A stretch of DNA of 64,000 bases from Halichondria panicea (taxonomy: Eukaryota > Porifera > Demospongiae > Suberitida > Halichondriidae): assembly GCF_963675165.1 (NCBI RefSeq), contig NC_087385.1, positions 5,987,912 through 6,051,911 on the forward strand, given 5' to 3'. Both the position numbers and the translations under genes were made by a program. The notes beneath the pieces are model-generated. The model was given only the letters and a program-made list of their open reading frames with translations, had not been told where the DNA came from and made no database searches. Positions 33,831 through 45,700 of the stretch are shown piece by piece; position 1 is the first letter of the stretch; every line of letters starts with the position of its first letter.

Positions 33831-36800
33831 CTGCTGATCACGTGTTTAGGTATGTGAAGGACAACCATGACTTCCACAGAGAGTTTCAAGATAAAGTTCT
33901 GTCTGATGAAGAGGTAGTTGTACTGATCAAGTACTACATACCTATCTAATTACAAGCATTGCCTGTAATTTTGGACAGGTCGGAGAACCGTTGAAAAAGA
34001 GTGGTGATGATATGGTCAATGCTAACAAGCATCGAGAGGCGATAGAAGAATACTCCACCGCAATAGTGTGCTGGTGAGTATCCAAGAAGATTACTAGAAT
34101 GCTGTGCTGGGTATCCTAACTGTAGCATCTCTCATACACTGTGCACTATGACCCACTGCAGCCCTTACAAAATCAAGCTGTACACCAACCGTGCCCTAGC
34201 ATACATGGAACTGAAGGATTACAAGTGAGAGCTGTACTCTGAACCAAGAGTTCATTAAGGACTCTTGTCTGAATGCTAGGAATGTTTGTGGTAGCACACA
34301 GTCTTAAGAGAGATACTGTACATGTGTTAGCATACACAACAAATCTTAGGTATTAAACTGTGGCTGAATAGGTGTAAGTATTGTAGCTCAAATGGGGACA
34401 ACAAATAACCAATTGAAAAGAGATTGTGTTCACGCTACAGGTCATCTCTGTCTGATGGTCTCCGTGCAATGGTTCTCGACCCCAACTTTCCCAAGGGCTA
34501 CATTCGCTACATTGTTGCCCTCAAGGCGTGCGGGGAGCGAGAGCTCATGCAGCGTGTGAGCAACCAATACCACAAGAAATTCTCCAGCCCCAAAGACAGA
34601 GATCTTCTCAAGAAGGCCATCGATATCTGTAAGTTCTGATAGTGTTCTTTGTGTCTTTACTTCACTACTTGTGTTTTTTTTCCTGCTCAGTTCCTGAAAA
34701 AGTCGAGGTAAGCATCCATATATTAGCGATTGATGAATCCTCTTACAATAATCCACCCCATTAGGCACATTTCCGCCCCTTTTTCTTATACCCACTCTCC
34801 TCCCCCTTTGCATGTACACCACAGCCCTTATATCGTAACACACACACACACCCTATATATACGGTACGCACATGTGACTCAATTTTTACAGGTCACGCAG
34901 GAAAATAAAGTGTCGTATGAAATGCTGAAAAGAGTTTGTAAGCAGGCTTCAGAATCGTTTCTCAAAGGGAACATCAAAGAAGCTGTCTTCTACTTTGAAG
35001 AGGCCCAATCTCTACTAAAAAAGGATAAAGGGGTGTGTTTCAGTATTACATGCATTAGTGTATGTACATAGCCGCTGCTGTTGTAGTGATGGTTTCACAG
35101 TTTGCATGAGTCAAGTTGACATTGAAAAAAAACATACTCTTCTCTGAACAACCGACCAGCTGATGATACTGTAACAGTTGCTGTTTTGGTATTTGTACTT
35201 TTATTTTGTTATAATGTCCTTGCAGTGGAAGAACTGTCTGTCATTACTCGAAGGAAAGAAATTCTCCATCTCTGTACACTTTGCGTACGGTCTCTCTCTC
35301 CTGGAGAATGGCTCCCACAAAGTAAGTACATCTAGCTCAAAATGTTTCATGGTAAGCAGTTAATATCTCCACTCTAGCAATAGACTTACACACCATCAGT
35401 ATAATTATAAATATGGAACTCCCTCCTATATAGACTATGTCTCCATTAATTTGCCCTCAAGAAGTGGCTGGCCCCTTTTGTCTTTAAATGGCATATTTGA
35501 GAGCCACAAGATGGGATAGCTAGAGTCACGAGGACACTATCTCTAACCACAGAAGTCACGCTGTGTGATTTAGTTTGTTCATTGTCATTCATGCGTGGCT
35601 GCATGGCGAGGGTGTAGTGTAACCAGACAATAGCTTACACCAAGTGAATAACTCTGAACAATAGTGTCAGTTTGAACACATTGTTGCATTGTTCATAAAT
35701 GCATATGGTCAGTATTGAGACTGCATGGAAGCATGAGTGCCCTTACACATAATTATACACATTCCCCCGCCCCCTCTAGTCTGCTGAGCTGGCTCTCAAA
35801 CAGTTCCAATTTATCCTGGAGGAATATCGCACCATGCACTTTGTCCCCGCTCACTGGGGTGCGGCCCGAGCCCTGGTCCTCCTGCACAGACACTCTCGCG
35901 CTCTTCTCACTGCTAGAAATGGACTGGAACAGCTGCCACTCGTTAAACTCCCACCCAACTTCACGTGGCCCGGTACCAGTAAGATCATGTCCGAGGCTCT
36001 ACTGCAGAATATTGAAGTAAGGATGCATGGCCCTATAATATTGGCCTTGTACTCCACTGTTGTACTATATGCCTACAGGGTTTAATAGTGTGTACATTGT
36101 TAGTGAGAGTACGTGAAGCTTATAATGAAAACATGTGTTCCATTGTTGCTTTCATTGCTTTTGATCTTTCTAGTCATACTTTGTTTTGTTTTCTCTGTGA
36201 CAGGCCAACTTGCAAAAGATCCAACAGAGCTGTGAGCCAGCATGTGTGCCGGATGCTGTCTGTCGCTATGGCAACTGCACGCAACATCACAAATCGTCTA
36301 ACATCAAAATAGTCAGCGAAGGTGAGAGCTGATGCTGGTGTGTGGGCGGTAACAGATCAAGTGTGTGGGTTGAGGCATGGATATGGCTGGGAGCTCTTTG
36401 TTATTGCCAGCTAACATGTGAATTCCTCACCATGACAATGTGTAGCAGTGCTTGTCCGTTACTGTGTCTACAAGCTGAACATGAAATATCTCCCAGGAAT
36501 TATTTTAATGATCCGTGACATACTTTGTAGATGTGTACTCGTTCTGGTCGTCCAATTTCAATGATTATTTTTGTGGTTTTCTGACAGTGAAGATGCTACG
36601 TACACTAATGCATTATTAGTATTATGTGTGATATTTATCCCCCCCCCAGAGTACAAAGGTCATGTGTTCCTGACTTGCTCTCAGAGCTGCTCCATAGCCT
36701 ACCACCCAACCTGCTGGAGACGCTTTAAGAACGAGAGTGTTGTCAACTCTGATCGTGACTTCCTCCTCACTTCCTGTCCCACTCCCGACTGCGCGGGGGA

Positions 36801-39800
36801 GGTGGACTCTGTCTCTGTGTTCAACCTTAAGGGAAAATGCAAGATCAAGGTAAGAGAGCATGAAAGACAGCTACTCATAATGTATTTGTACTCCTGGTAG
36901 CTATTTATTTCCTATCTGTTGTAGTCTTGGTGGTCATGTGAGACCTGCTGTGTGTATGTACTGTACCAGGAGTACATGGAGCAACTACATGTACTCCTGG
37001 TGTTGTATAAATGGCCATACCAGGTTAGGTTACAGTGATAAGTATATATCATCTGAAACTGATTGAATATTGAAGCTTGTACACACTTCCTTTCATAACT
37101 CAACTTATTGTGTACAGTTAGTTAATCATTGATTTTCCTTTCAGTTTGAGCCACCTGCCAATAAGGCCCCGCCTTCTGGTCAGTTAGCTAATCATGTAAC
37201 AAAGAAAAAGACAAGGAAGGCCAGCAAATCGAAAGTCTCGAGGAAAAAACTTCCCTCTGACGATGCTAGCGATGCTGGTATAGAGGAGGTCATTAAGAAG
37301 GTGGCCACTGAAAGTGTCTCATCAGAAGGAAGTTTGAAAGACGACGCTAAAGGCAGCCCCTCACCCGTTGAGGAGGATGCCAGGAAACTGGAGGACACTG
37401 TGGAGATTATCAACCGACGGCAGACAATAGACGTGGACAGCAAGGTGGGTGCCAGAGGAGGTACGACAGGCGTGGTGCAGCTCTAGCAATTAGTTTTTGA
37501 TTGAGCAATAATTATCCACCCACGTCGTATGTTTTTTTGCCTGATGTAATCAGAGGCTAATTTGCTTGAGCTGCACCGCGCCTGTCGGACCTACTCTGGG
37601 TGAGTGCTCTAGTGTGTGGCTGCTAGCTCACGTCGTGTGTCAATAGTAAGCTTTGTTAGTACAATTGCAACACTCTGCTTAGAATCATTGGTTTGGTTGA
37701 CTCAGCTTATTATTGTTAAAAATTTTTTAGTATAACTTTGTATAGTTGGTTGGCTGGCTATCTCATGCAGGACTCTGGTAGAATGAAGGCTAAAAAGAAG
37801 AAAGAGAAGAAAACACTGGGGGTGGAGCAGCTGGGGTTCGAGTACCAGGTGCGGAGTGACATCAGTCCAGAGGAGGAGGCTCAGAATAAAGTGTACGATA
37901 TTTTGCTGTGTAACACTTCAATGCAATTTTGAGATGCTATTTGGTTGTAGTGATGGTTTCACAGTTTGGTTGAGTTGCTATGGTGACGTTGAAAAAATCC
38001 TTAAAATATCTGAACAACCCAAAACATTTGTTCCTAAATGTCTCAGCTCCCACCCACACTTCCACACACTCACCTAACACACACACACACACACACACCA
38101 CACATACAGTCCCAAGTGGGTGCCAGACGAAGAGTATCCGTTTCAACCGCCGAAGCACCTGAGGGAAGCCATAGAGCAGTTTGAGACCTCTGAGGTGTTG
38201 GGACTAGTGCCACGCCCCCCTCCCCCACAGGCAGCTGACAAAAATGAAAACGAATATATATATTCGTACGTAATCTCTCATGTTACATGTAGCCTACTGT
38301 TATACCTTTTGTTGGGTAATGGTGACTTTGGTGATTAGTTGAAGTTATTTAGATGCTATTTGGTTGTAGTGATGGTTTCACAGTTTGGTTGAGTCACTGT
38401 AAGTGACATTGAAAATACTCAAAATATCTGAACAACCCAAATATTTACACAATGTAGTCCCTCCCTCCTCATCCCATCGTACCTCTAGTCTCGACATTGA
38501 TGAATTATTATTGTCATTGACTCTTGGCCAATCTTACACATTCATTTATCACATGGTTACAGCTTGTAGTGCTCTCTTTCTAGTATATTCATTAATCCCT
38601 GAGCAGCTGTAGCAGCCTAGAGACACACACACACACACAGGATGATTACATTATGTGTTGTTTTCTCCTCATTTGTTTCTTCCTCATTTTCCTTCAGTTG
38701 GTTTCGTGAAGTGTTCAAGAGTCACGGTGGACTGCTTCCAAATGATAAAAAACTCATCGACGCTCTTAATTTGCTCCCCGAAGACAAGAAAGGACTTATT
38801 GACAAAGCAGGGGGGCTCGAGAACTTTTTACTCATGTCCTCCCAGTTTAAATCCCATGGAGAACTTATTTGCTTGATTGAAGACTCGTGTGTCATTGCTG
38901 CATCGATTGATTCTGTCGCAAGTAGTTCAAGTAGTGGATTGAGCCCGGATAGCGATACTGGAAAGAATATCAAAAAGATAACATTGTCCAAAAAAATCGA
39001 AAAAAACAGTCGTTCGCAATCCTCCACAGAAGGTGAACTCTCCAAGTTCGAGGTGATGGATAAAACGGATAAAACGAAAATTTACGGCGAGGAACTGTCT
39101 AGTGGTGGAAATTCTTCTTCTAATTCTCCGCTCATCTCTCCGCGAGTTTTGAGTCCAGTTCTGCCCACTAAGACCAGGTCACGACCCGGCTCCGCCTCTA
39201 GCACAAGGAGCTCCACTGGTGACAGCGGGAAATCAGACCACCCTCCATCCAAATCTGTAAATGGAAAGAAGAGCAAAGAAAAGAAGAATAAAATTGAGCA
39301 GCGCGAAGACAAGGAGTGCAAAGAGACGTTTGGATTGACAAAACAGCCTTCGATCATCGCCACCAAACATTCCACGTCAAAGAGAGTGAATGGAATCAAG
39401 ACAGGCTCGTCCGAGGAGAAGCTGATGTCGGAATGGGACCGCCAAGTGGAGAAGGTCAAGTCTGAGTTGGTTACTGGGGGAGGACGAAAAGAATCGTGGG
39501 GGGAGCAAAAACCTGTTTTACCAGTCAATCTAGTGAGTGTTGGGGTGGATGTTCGGCCCCTGGTGACGGACAAGTGGGTAATGACCGATCAGATTGCCCC
39601 TGTGGAGAATTTCAAAGATCGCTTTGAGAATGTTTTGAAGGAGAAGACTGATCTTCAGATTAAACTGGAGGGGAGTGAAGACCAGAGGTTCAAGATGCAG
39701 CGTGATCACAAGAGGGAGCTGGACAGAGTGCAGAAACAATCTAAGGCCGAAGCTAAGGAGGTAGGTATATAGGTCATGTGACAGTAACAGGTTGTACCTA

Positions 39801-40755
39801 TACTGTAAATATGAATTGTGTCATTTCTTTATTTTGAGTACTGTGCTGTGTCCATGTGATTGTCATGTGACTGACAAGAATCCCTGTACAGGAATACCAA
39901 TCTAAGATCAATGATCTAGAGAAGAAAGTGTCTGAGGAGAGAGAGAGAGTTGGGGCAGAGAAGAAAGATCACTCTGAGCAGTCACGTTCACTCAAGACTG
40001 AGATCAAGTCCTTGTCCGACAAAATCGAAAAGTGAGACAATTGATTGCACACTGGCCATTGTGTGTATCTCTGTCGTCCATTGTTGTAGGATGAAGAAGG
40101 AGGCAGGAAAGAAGGAGAAGCAATCTGAGAGCAGCCTCGTACATACCAGGGCAGAACTGTAAGTTCTCTAATTTGTTGTTGTTGTTTTAAAAATTAAGCC
40201 CCGTGCTTTTTAGAATCCATTGACTATGCTTACTCCTCCCTCAGTGAGTACGTTTCTACTGAAAAGCGTAGGCTGGAGGATCGCTTGAGGGCACAGAGTG
40301 AGGCACAACAGCTGGCCGTCCGTCGAGCTGTGGATGCTGAGCTGGAGCTGCTCAGACTGAGGCGAGACACTGTGTTCAGGCCGGCAGAGATCCATTTGAG
40401 GGAGGTAGACAGAATAATGTAAGTGTGTATGTCTACACAGATACGTTATCCGTGAAAATGATCATCAGTGTTTTCTGAGAAGGAGGACTTCTACTAAAGC
40501 CTATTTTATTCATAATCATATAATTATTACATAGTAACGTTTCCTGTCCTTGCAGTATGAATGTACCAAAGGACAATGAGTATTTCCATGAGTGGGAGAA
40601 CTACAAGGGCAAGCTGAGGACTTCTCTGGACTGCTTTGTGGTATGTATGTTCCACTATAATTATAATAATTACTCTATAGTACCATCAGGTACAAACACA
40701 ATCTCAAGCCTAAACCTAGCCACTCATCCAATGGCTCTTGCTTCAACTACTACCC

Positions 40756-40827
<72 letters not shown>

Positions 40828-42291
40828 TGCGGTGCAGGATCAGGAGAAGCACATCAGAGCAGGAAAACCGCTGTCTGTGTTGGATCCCGTTCCCAATCCT
40901 GCTGTCCCCTTCCCTCAGGCGTTGGCCTCGTTCAGGATGCCATTCAGACCCCCCTTCATGCCCATGATGATTCGACCACCTGGGGTGCCTATTGATCAGC
41001 CTATGACACGCCCACCTGTACATGTACCACCCACTGGGCCTAATCCACCTGGAGCATTGGCGGTAAGGAGCACATAACATTTATTTTTATCAACTAAAAG
41101 AAATTGTTTGAGTCAATTATGATCTGTATAAATTATGCGTAATTTTTTTTCAGTCCTTCTATTTTCCATGCAGGATCAGCCAGCTTCTGTTGGTGGGTCA
41201 GCGGTGCTCCCCTCTCCTGTGGGGTCTGCTGTAGGATCTGCTGTGGGGTCTGCTGTGGGGTCTAGTTTGTACAATGACTCCTCCCCTGGTGCCTCTCTCC
41301 CTACCGATATCGAGGGATTAGGAGGCTCCAGGAAAGTGAGCAGCTTCAACAGGATCGTGGAGAAACTGGCACCATCTTATCCACAGTGCAGCAAGTGAGT
41401 GTGGTACACCTCGTGAGCCTATGTTGTAATTATAGGTTATGCATACCCTCTCCTTATTAGGCTTGTGTAGGAGGCTGTGTAGTCTCTAAGCTTGTGTAAC
41501 TTGTGTATGTACAGTGTACAAATGAATGTTATTTTGTCATTCAGGAGCGATTTCAAGGCGGTTCTACGTGAGGTACGTCGTAACAACGGTAACACACTCT
41601 CCGGCTTGTCCTTGGACAACATAGCCAGTCAGATCATGTCCATTCTGGACACACGAGCGGGGAAAACCCCCACCTCCTCAGCTACCACGCCCACCTCTCC
41701 TGGTCCCGGCAAACTCCTGGCAGCTGGGGGTGTGGTTTCGGGGAAGGGCAAAAGGCGACAGATGTCTAAAGGTCATCCAGCAACGGCTAGGAAGATGCTG
41801 CCCCCGGTAGCTGTTGCCGATCCACCGCCCAAGACGTCAGATATAGAGTACGATAATGATGGATGGTGCATCATCTGCTACGAGGACATGTATGAGGAGG
41901 ACTCGAGTACTCTCAACTGTGGGCACCGCTTCCACTCGGATGTGAGTTAATCCTATGATCACATGTGATACAGTAATGGAAGCCTTGCATAGTCAATGTC
42001 CCATTGTAGGCTAGTAATACACGAGCACGAGCATCTGAGAATGCTTCTTTAGGGAGTGTTGTATGAGATGGATTTTTAACTAGGATATAATTATAGGTAC
42101 CTGCAGTAGATTGGTACAGTAATGTATGATGCTCTCCCTGTGTACCCACTGTATGCTACAGAGCGATTAATTATAACCTCTCTCCCTCTCTCTCCATGCA
42201 GTGTATTCGGTCGTGGTTCAACGAACAGAGCACATGCCCCACATGCAGAAACCACTCCCTCCTGCCGGACGAATATCCCACTCTTACTTAA
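30977..42291 (+). CDS. TTC3: TTC3/DZIP3-type E3 ubiquitin ligase (TPR, Cys-rich, coiled coil, RING-H2)
   Basis: 28 exons: 30977-31036, 31750-31858, 32088-32250, 32985-33048, 33392-33522, 33654-33742, 33831-33913, 33979-34073, 34162-34224, 34441-34628, 34691-34707, 34892-35032, 35226-35321, 35780-36016, 36204-36321, 36650-36849, 37145-37444, 37771-37892, 38110-38265, 38698-39760, 39892-40031, 40090-40158, 40245-40418, 40556-40640, 40826-41062, 41174-41394, 41545-41941, 42202-42291. Total 1635 residues (human TTC3 about 2025). TPRs at about 235-310 (HREAIEEYSTAIVWC, YTNRALAYMELKDY) and 360-400; a Cys/His-rich module characteristic of the TTC3/DZIP3 family at about 520-620 (CSIAYHPTCWRRF); basic and Ser-rich linkers; a coiled coil near 1130-1290; and a C-terminal RING-H2 (WCIICYEDM ... 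LNCGHRFHSDCIRSWF ... CPTC). Role: E3 ligase; the mammalian homologue is reported to target phosphorylated AKT. One exon is only 17 nt. The second exon's end was chosen by phase (cact|gtgagg) and is the weakest junction. Confidence 0.93.
31037..31749 (+). other. TTC3 intron 1, with an unexplained open stretch
   Basis: 713-bp intron. Positions 31320-31640 stay open for 134 codons in one frame (plus) and 71 in another (minus), with composition unlike the AT-rich surroundings. There is no good start, no splice signals and no recognised family. Probably a decayed repeat or chance; no gene is called. Confidence 0.35.
33157..33346 (+). repeat. TG-rich minisatellite in TTC3 intron 4
   Basis: Imperfect tandem units of tgtatgtgggatggtgtgtg and tgtgtgtatgtgggcctgtg in the donor-proximal half of the intron. 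Long open frames here on both strands are repeat artefacts. Confidence 0.9.
35080..35156 (+). repeat. ~95-bp dispersed repeat, copy A (TTC3 intron 12)
   Basis: Shares gttgtagtgatggtttcaca and the ending tctgaacaacc with copies B (37931-38023) and C (38351-38445). This is the most diverged copy. Confidence 0.7.
37459..37592. mobile_element. MITE-like element with ~34-bp inverted ends in TTC3 intron 17
   Basis: The left end AGGTACGACAGGCGTGGTGC (continuing AGCTCTAGCAATTA) is inverted at the right end (AGGTCCGACAGGCGCGGTGC when reverse-complemented). About 134 bp with an AT-rich centre and no coding capacity. Confidence 0.8.
37931..38023 (+). repeat. ~95-bp dispersed repeat, copy B (TTC3 intron 18)
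   Basis: Begins gagatgctatttggttgtag and ends tctgaacaacccaaaaca. About 85-90% identical by eye to copy C. Confidence 0.85.
38351..38445 (+). repeat. ~95-bp dispersed repeat, copy C (TTC3 intron 19)
   Basis: Begins agatgctatttggttgtagt and ends tctgaacaacccaaatattt. Same orientation as copies A and B, in the next intron along. Confidence 0.85.
38590..38640 (+). repeat. Short repeat shared with the RhoGEF gene
   Basis: ttaatccctgagcagctgtagcagcct followed by (CA)n. A close relative, ttgatccctgagaagctgta, also followed by (CA)n, lies at 47411-47462. Confidence 0.6.
40759..40825 (+). repeat. (CA)n tract abutting a TTC3 acceptor
   Basis: About 33 CA units end at the acceptor of exon 40826-41062. 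Confidence 0.95.
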
Positions 42292-42790
42292 ATAACTCTA
42301 ATCTAATGTCTGCAACAAAACAGTTTTTATAACTTGACCTTGCACGATTTGTTAACAGCTCACTATTGTATTAGTTGCCTACATCTCATCTGTATTAACT
42401 ACGCAGCGTTTGTGTTAATGTTAAAGATGATTTATAATGATAATTGTTATTTCTTGTTGTTAGATCTCAATGGGTAAGCAATTATGATTGCATGCTTTTT
42501 AATAGCTCAATAACAATGTTGTGACAGGAAATGGGTGAGTGGAATGCAAAACTTGCAGGTCTTTTATATAGGCTGCACAAAATAGTTATTCGCATGTGCA
42601 AAAGTAGTATCTTGCAGAAGCTTGCAATCGAGGCTAAACCTGGTTGATGAGTAACTCTCATTCTATATACTGCACTGCAAATCCATTAAGCAATCTTCAA
42701 ACATTAATTTAATTATTATTGAAACACTCATGTATACTTGCAAGGCACAAACATCTAAATAAAATAAAAAGTGCAATAAAAAATAAACAG
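42292..42790. other. Convergent 3' region, TTC3 and RhoGEF
   Basis: 499 bp between stop codons. Several AATAAA motifs at 42755-42790 (plus) and TTTAAT near 42497 (ATTAAA on minus) could serve the two genes, implying overlapping 3' UTRs. A fragment reading tcgaggctaaacc at about 42630 recalls the AGCCTCGAT family. No gene seen. Confidence 0.5.
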
Positions 42791-45700
42791 CTATAAATCT
42801 GAGCCCTGGTAACCAGGGGAATCAGGCCTGCTACCAACGTCACTGTTTATTGAGTTACTAGTGCTCCTTCGAGACAGAGAGAAAGTGGGGATAGAGTCGT
42901 CAGTTGAGTCTACTTTAGAGGGCTGCATGCTGTGTTCAGAACTGGTGAACACCTTGACAGTATGTAGGGAGGAGGGAGAATTGTGCTTCACAAGAGGCGA
43001 GTTGTTTCTCTGCTGTGTTGGTGGATTTGATGGTGACCCAGAGGACTCCTCAAGTGGTGGTGAGAGCAACTCCTCCCTACCATTGGCTTTGGCCCGCGCC
43101 AATACCAGCGGAGACACCTGGGGGAGGGGGAGGGGGGAGGGGGGAGGGGGGAGGGGGGTGAAATAATGATACAGGAAATTATGTACAGAACACAATTGAA
43201 GGAAATGTACAGAATGCAAACTAAATCCAATTGAAGTGAGCCTAGGAACTGAGGCAAATACATAGTACAACCTTCAGTGTACAAGAGTGCCTAAGTGTTC
43301 TACGATAATCTGCTTCACAAACCTTTCCCTCTGTAACGACGGCCATGGCCTCTGTAAAGTGAGGGTCGCACAATCGAGGAGTGCTCACTTGAGAGTCGGC
43401 ATCTGTTATATCCCCCTCCATCCCGGGAGTAGGGGTGACACTCTCATCCCCCGAGAAAATATCAGGCGGAGGAACGATGAACAATAGGCCCCTGTCTATG
43501 GAGCTCCCACTGAGAGCTGAGGGGAGATCACTGGCTAGGTCGTCATCATCGCCACTCAGCGGGGAGACAGGCGACTGTGTGTGTGTGTGTGTGTGGAGAG
43601 GGGGAGGGTTGAAACAGTGTCGTGAGTATCAAGTGAGGAGGTACGTGTATTTATTAAGTTGCTAAAGTTAATTATGCACTGCATGTACAGTGCTAAAGCA
43701 GTGCAACACACATCACAGTCATTGAGGGTAGCCAATACAAAAAAGCCCACCCACACACACCAGCATGAGGTCGTCACGTAGTGCCTCGTCCACCTCTGGG
43801 ATAGGTGAGGGTATATTGACCATCTCTGTGGAACCTGCCACATCCCTACCACCCTCTGTCTCGCTCCTTAATTCTGTGCATGGGAGGGGGAGGGAAACTG
43901 CATCACTAAAATACTGACAAATATACTATATACTGAAAAATGCATACTATGAAACTAGAAATGAGGCAAACACACTGCTGTGTATAGTGTACTGTCAAGA
44001 GAAATATAGCAACAAGGCGAATTGCAACAGTTTTTAATTAATGGTGAAATAATATATAGTATATAATTATTGTACCAGTGTTCTACAGCAAATTTTCAGC
44101 TCTCACCTGATGGTATAAAGTTGTTTTGACTGGATGTTGAGGAGCTGCTGACACACCCACTAGAGGGTGTGGTCAACTCAAGGGAGGTGGTCTCTCCAGC
44201 ACTGGAGATGGAGTCAGATGTCAGGTCAAGGTCCAACGGAGAAATGCTACACGGGGAGGTATACATGTATAGAGTAATGACTAGCAAGGTTTCACTTCCT
44301 AAGTATACATACATGTACATGTATAGGGAAATCCTGATATAAAAGGTCAAAATGTCAATACTAAATAAATTTGTGGGAAAATTGTACACTTAAGTGTTCT
44401 CAAAAGAGGACGCTAACAGGCAAGCCCTAGGGGCATGCCGGTTGCTAACAGTACTACCTTGGTAGAGACAACACATTCATATTATTTTGAGCAAGTATAC
44501 TGACCTGGCAACACTTGCTTGGAAGGACTGTCCACCGCCAGACATGATGAGCAGTTTAGAGAGATTCTTCTGTAGTTCGTGTATGATGTTGGTGAGGCGA
44601 TACTGAGTGTCAGTAATGATGCCCTTGGTGGGGTTGGGCACCATGATGTGGGACACTGCTGACGTTATGTCTCCAGCTGGGGTGGGGGTCAATATAGTGT
44701 TATATGCTACTGACACTATCACAGTCAGTGGAATATTGTGTATGTGTTAAAAAGAAGTTTACAGTTTATAAGGACGCTGAAGCATTAAACCCTCGGGCTG
44801 ATATAGGAGAAACAACTGTGTACAATGCATGACAACTTATCAACTAAAGCCGTACCTAATTCGATGGTGTTAAAGATGATTCCCTTTGACGGTGGTTGGT
44901 CCTCCTTAGGCTGGGGAGTAGTTCTCTCACTCACTCTCACTCCTTGCATGGCTCGCAGTATCCGCAGTTTGTCCTCGTGAAGCTTCTTCATATCCTCATC
45001 AATCTTGTTGAGTTGTTCTGGCAATGGAGAGTATACGATGAAGAAGCTAGTACTTACAGGTTATAAAGCTACCATATGAAACAAGACTGATGAATTTGAC
45101 AAGACACAGAACATTTGCAATCTAGGATTCAGCAATATTATTATGTAAAGGCAAAGGTCTTTAAAACGCTACAGAATACAAGTAATGGGAGCTGGATTAT
45201 TAGGAAATTGCAATTAAAATCACACAACACCTAAAAAGACAAAGCTTATAGGCTTTGGTTTCTCATGGATATATAGTATGCATGTACAGTAGTACTAGGC
45301 CCACCTCTTGGGTTGAGATGCATGGTCATAGCTGAGAGACCCAGCAGCACCTCATCTTCCACGGGAGAGACTGGCAGATCAGGTGAGACAGAAGTGTCCT
45401 GGGGGCCCATGAGCATCGCTCTCTTGATGGAGTCCTCCCATCTGTGTGTGTGTGTGTGTGTGCATGTGTGTGTGTGCATGTGTGTGTGTATGTGTGTTTG
45501 TGTGTGCATGCGTGTGCATATGTGGAGTAGGTTGACAGTGTAATGTGTGCAGCCAGTAACAGGGCAATGGATATTAATTTTGAGAGGGGGTAACTTACAA
45601 TAAAATAGGTAAGGATGGTCAACATAAGAAGCTAGGAAAGTGTGACTCACAGCTTCTTCTCTGAAGTGCTCTCTGCAATGAACTCGTACATCTGTGCCAG

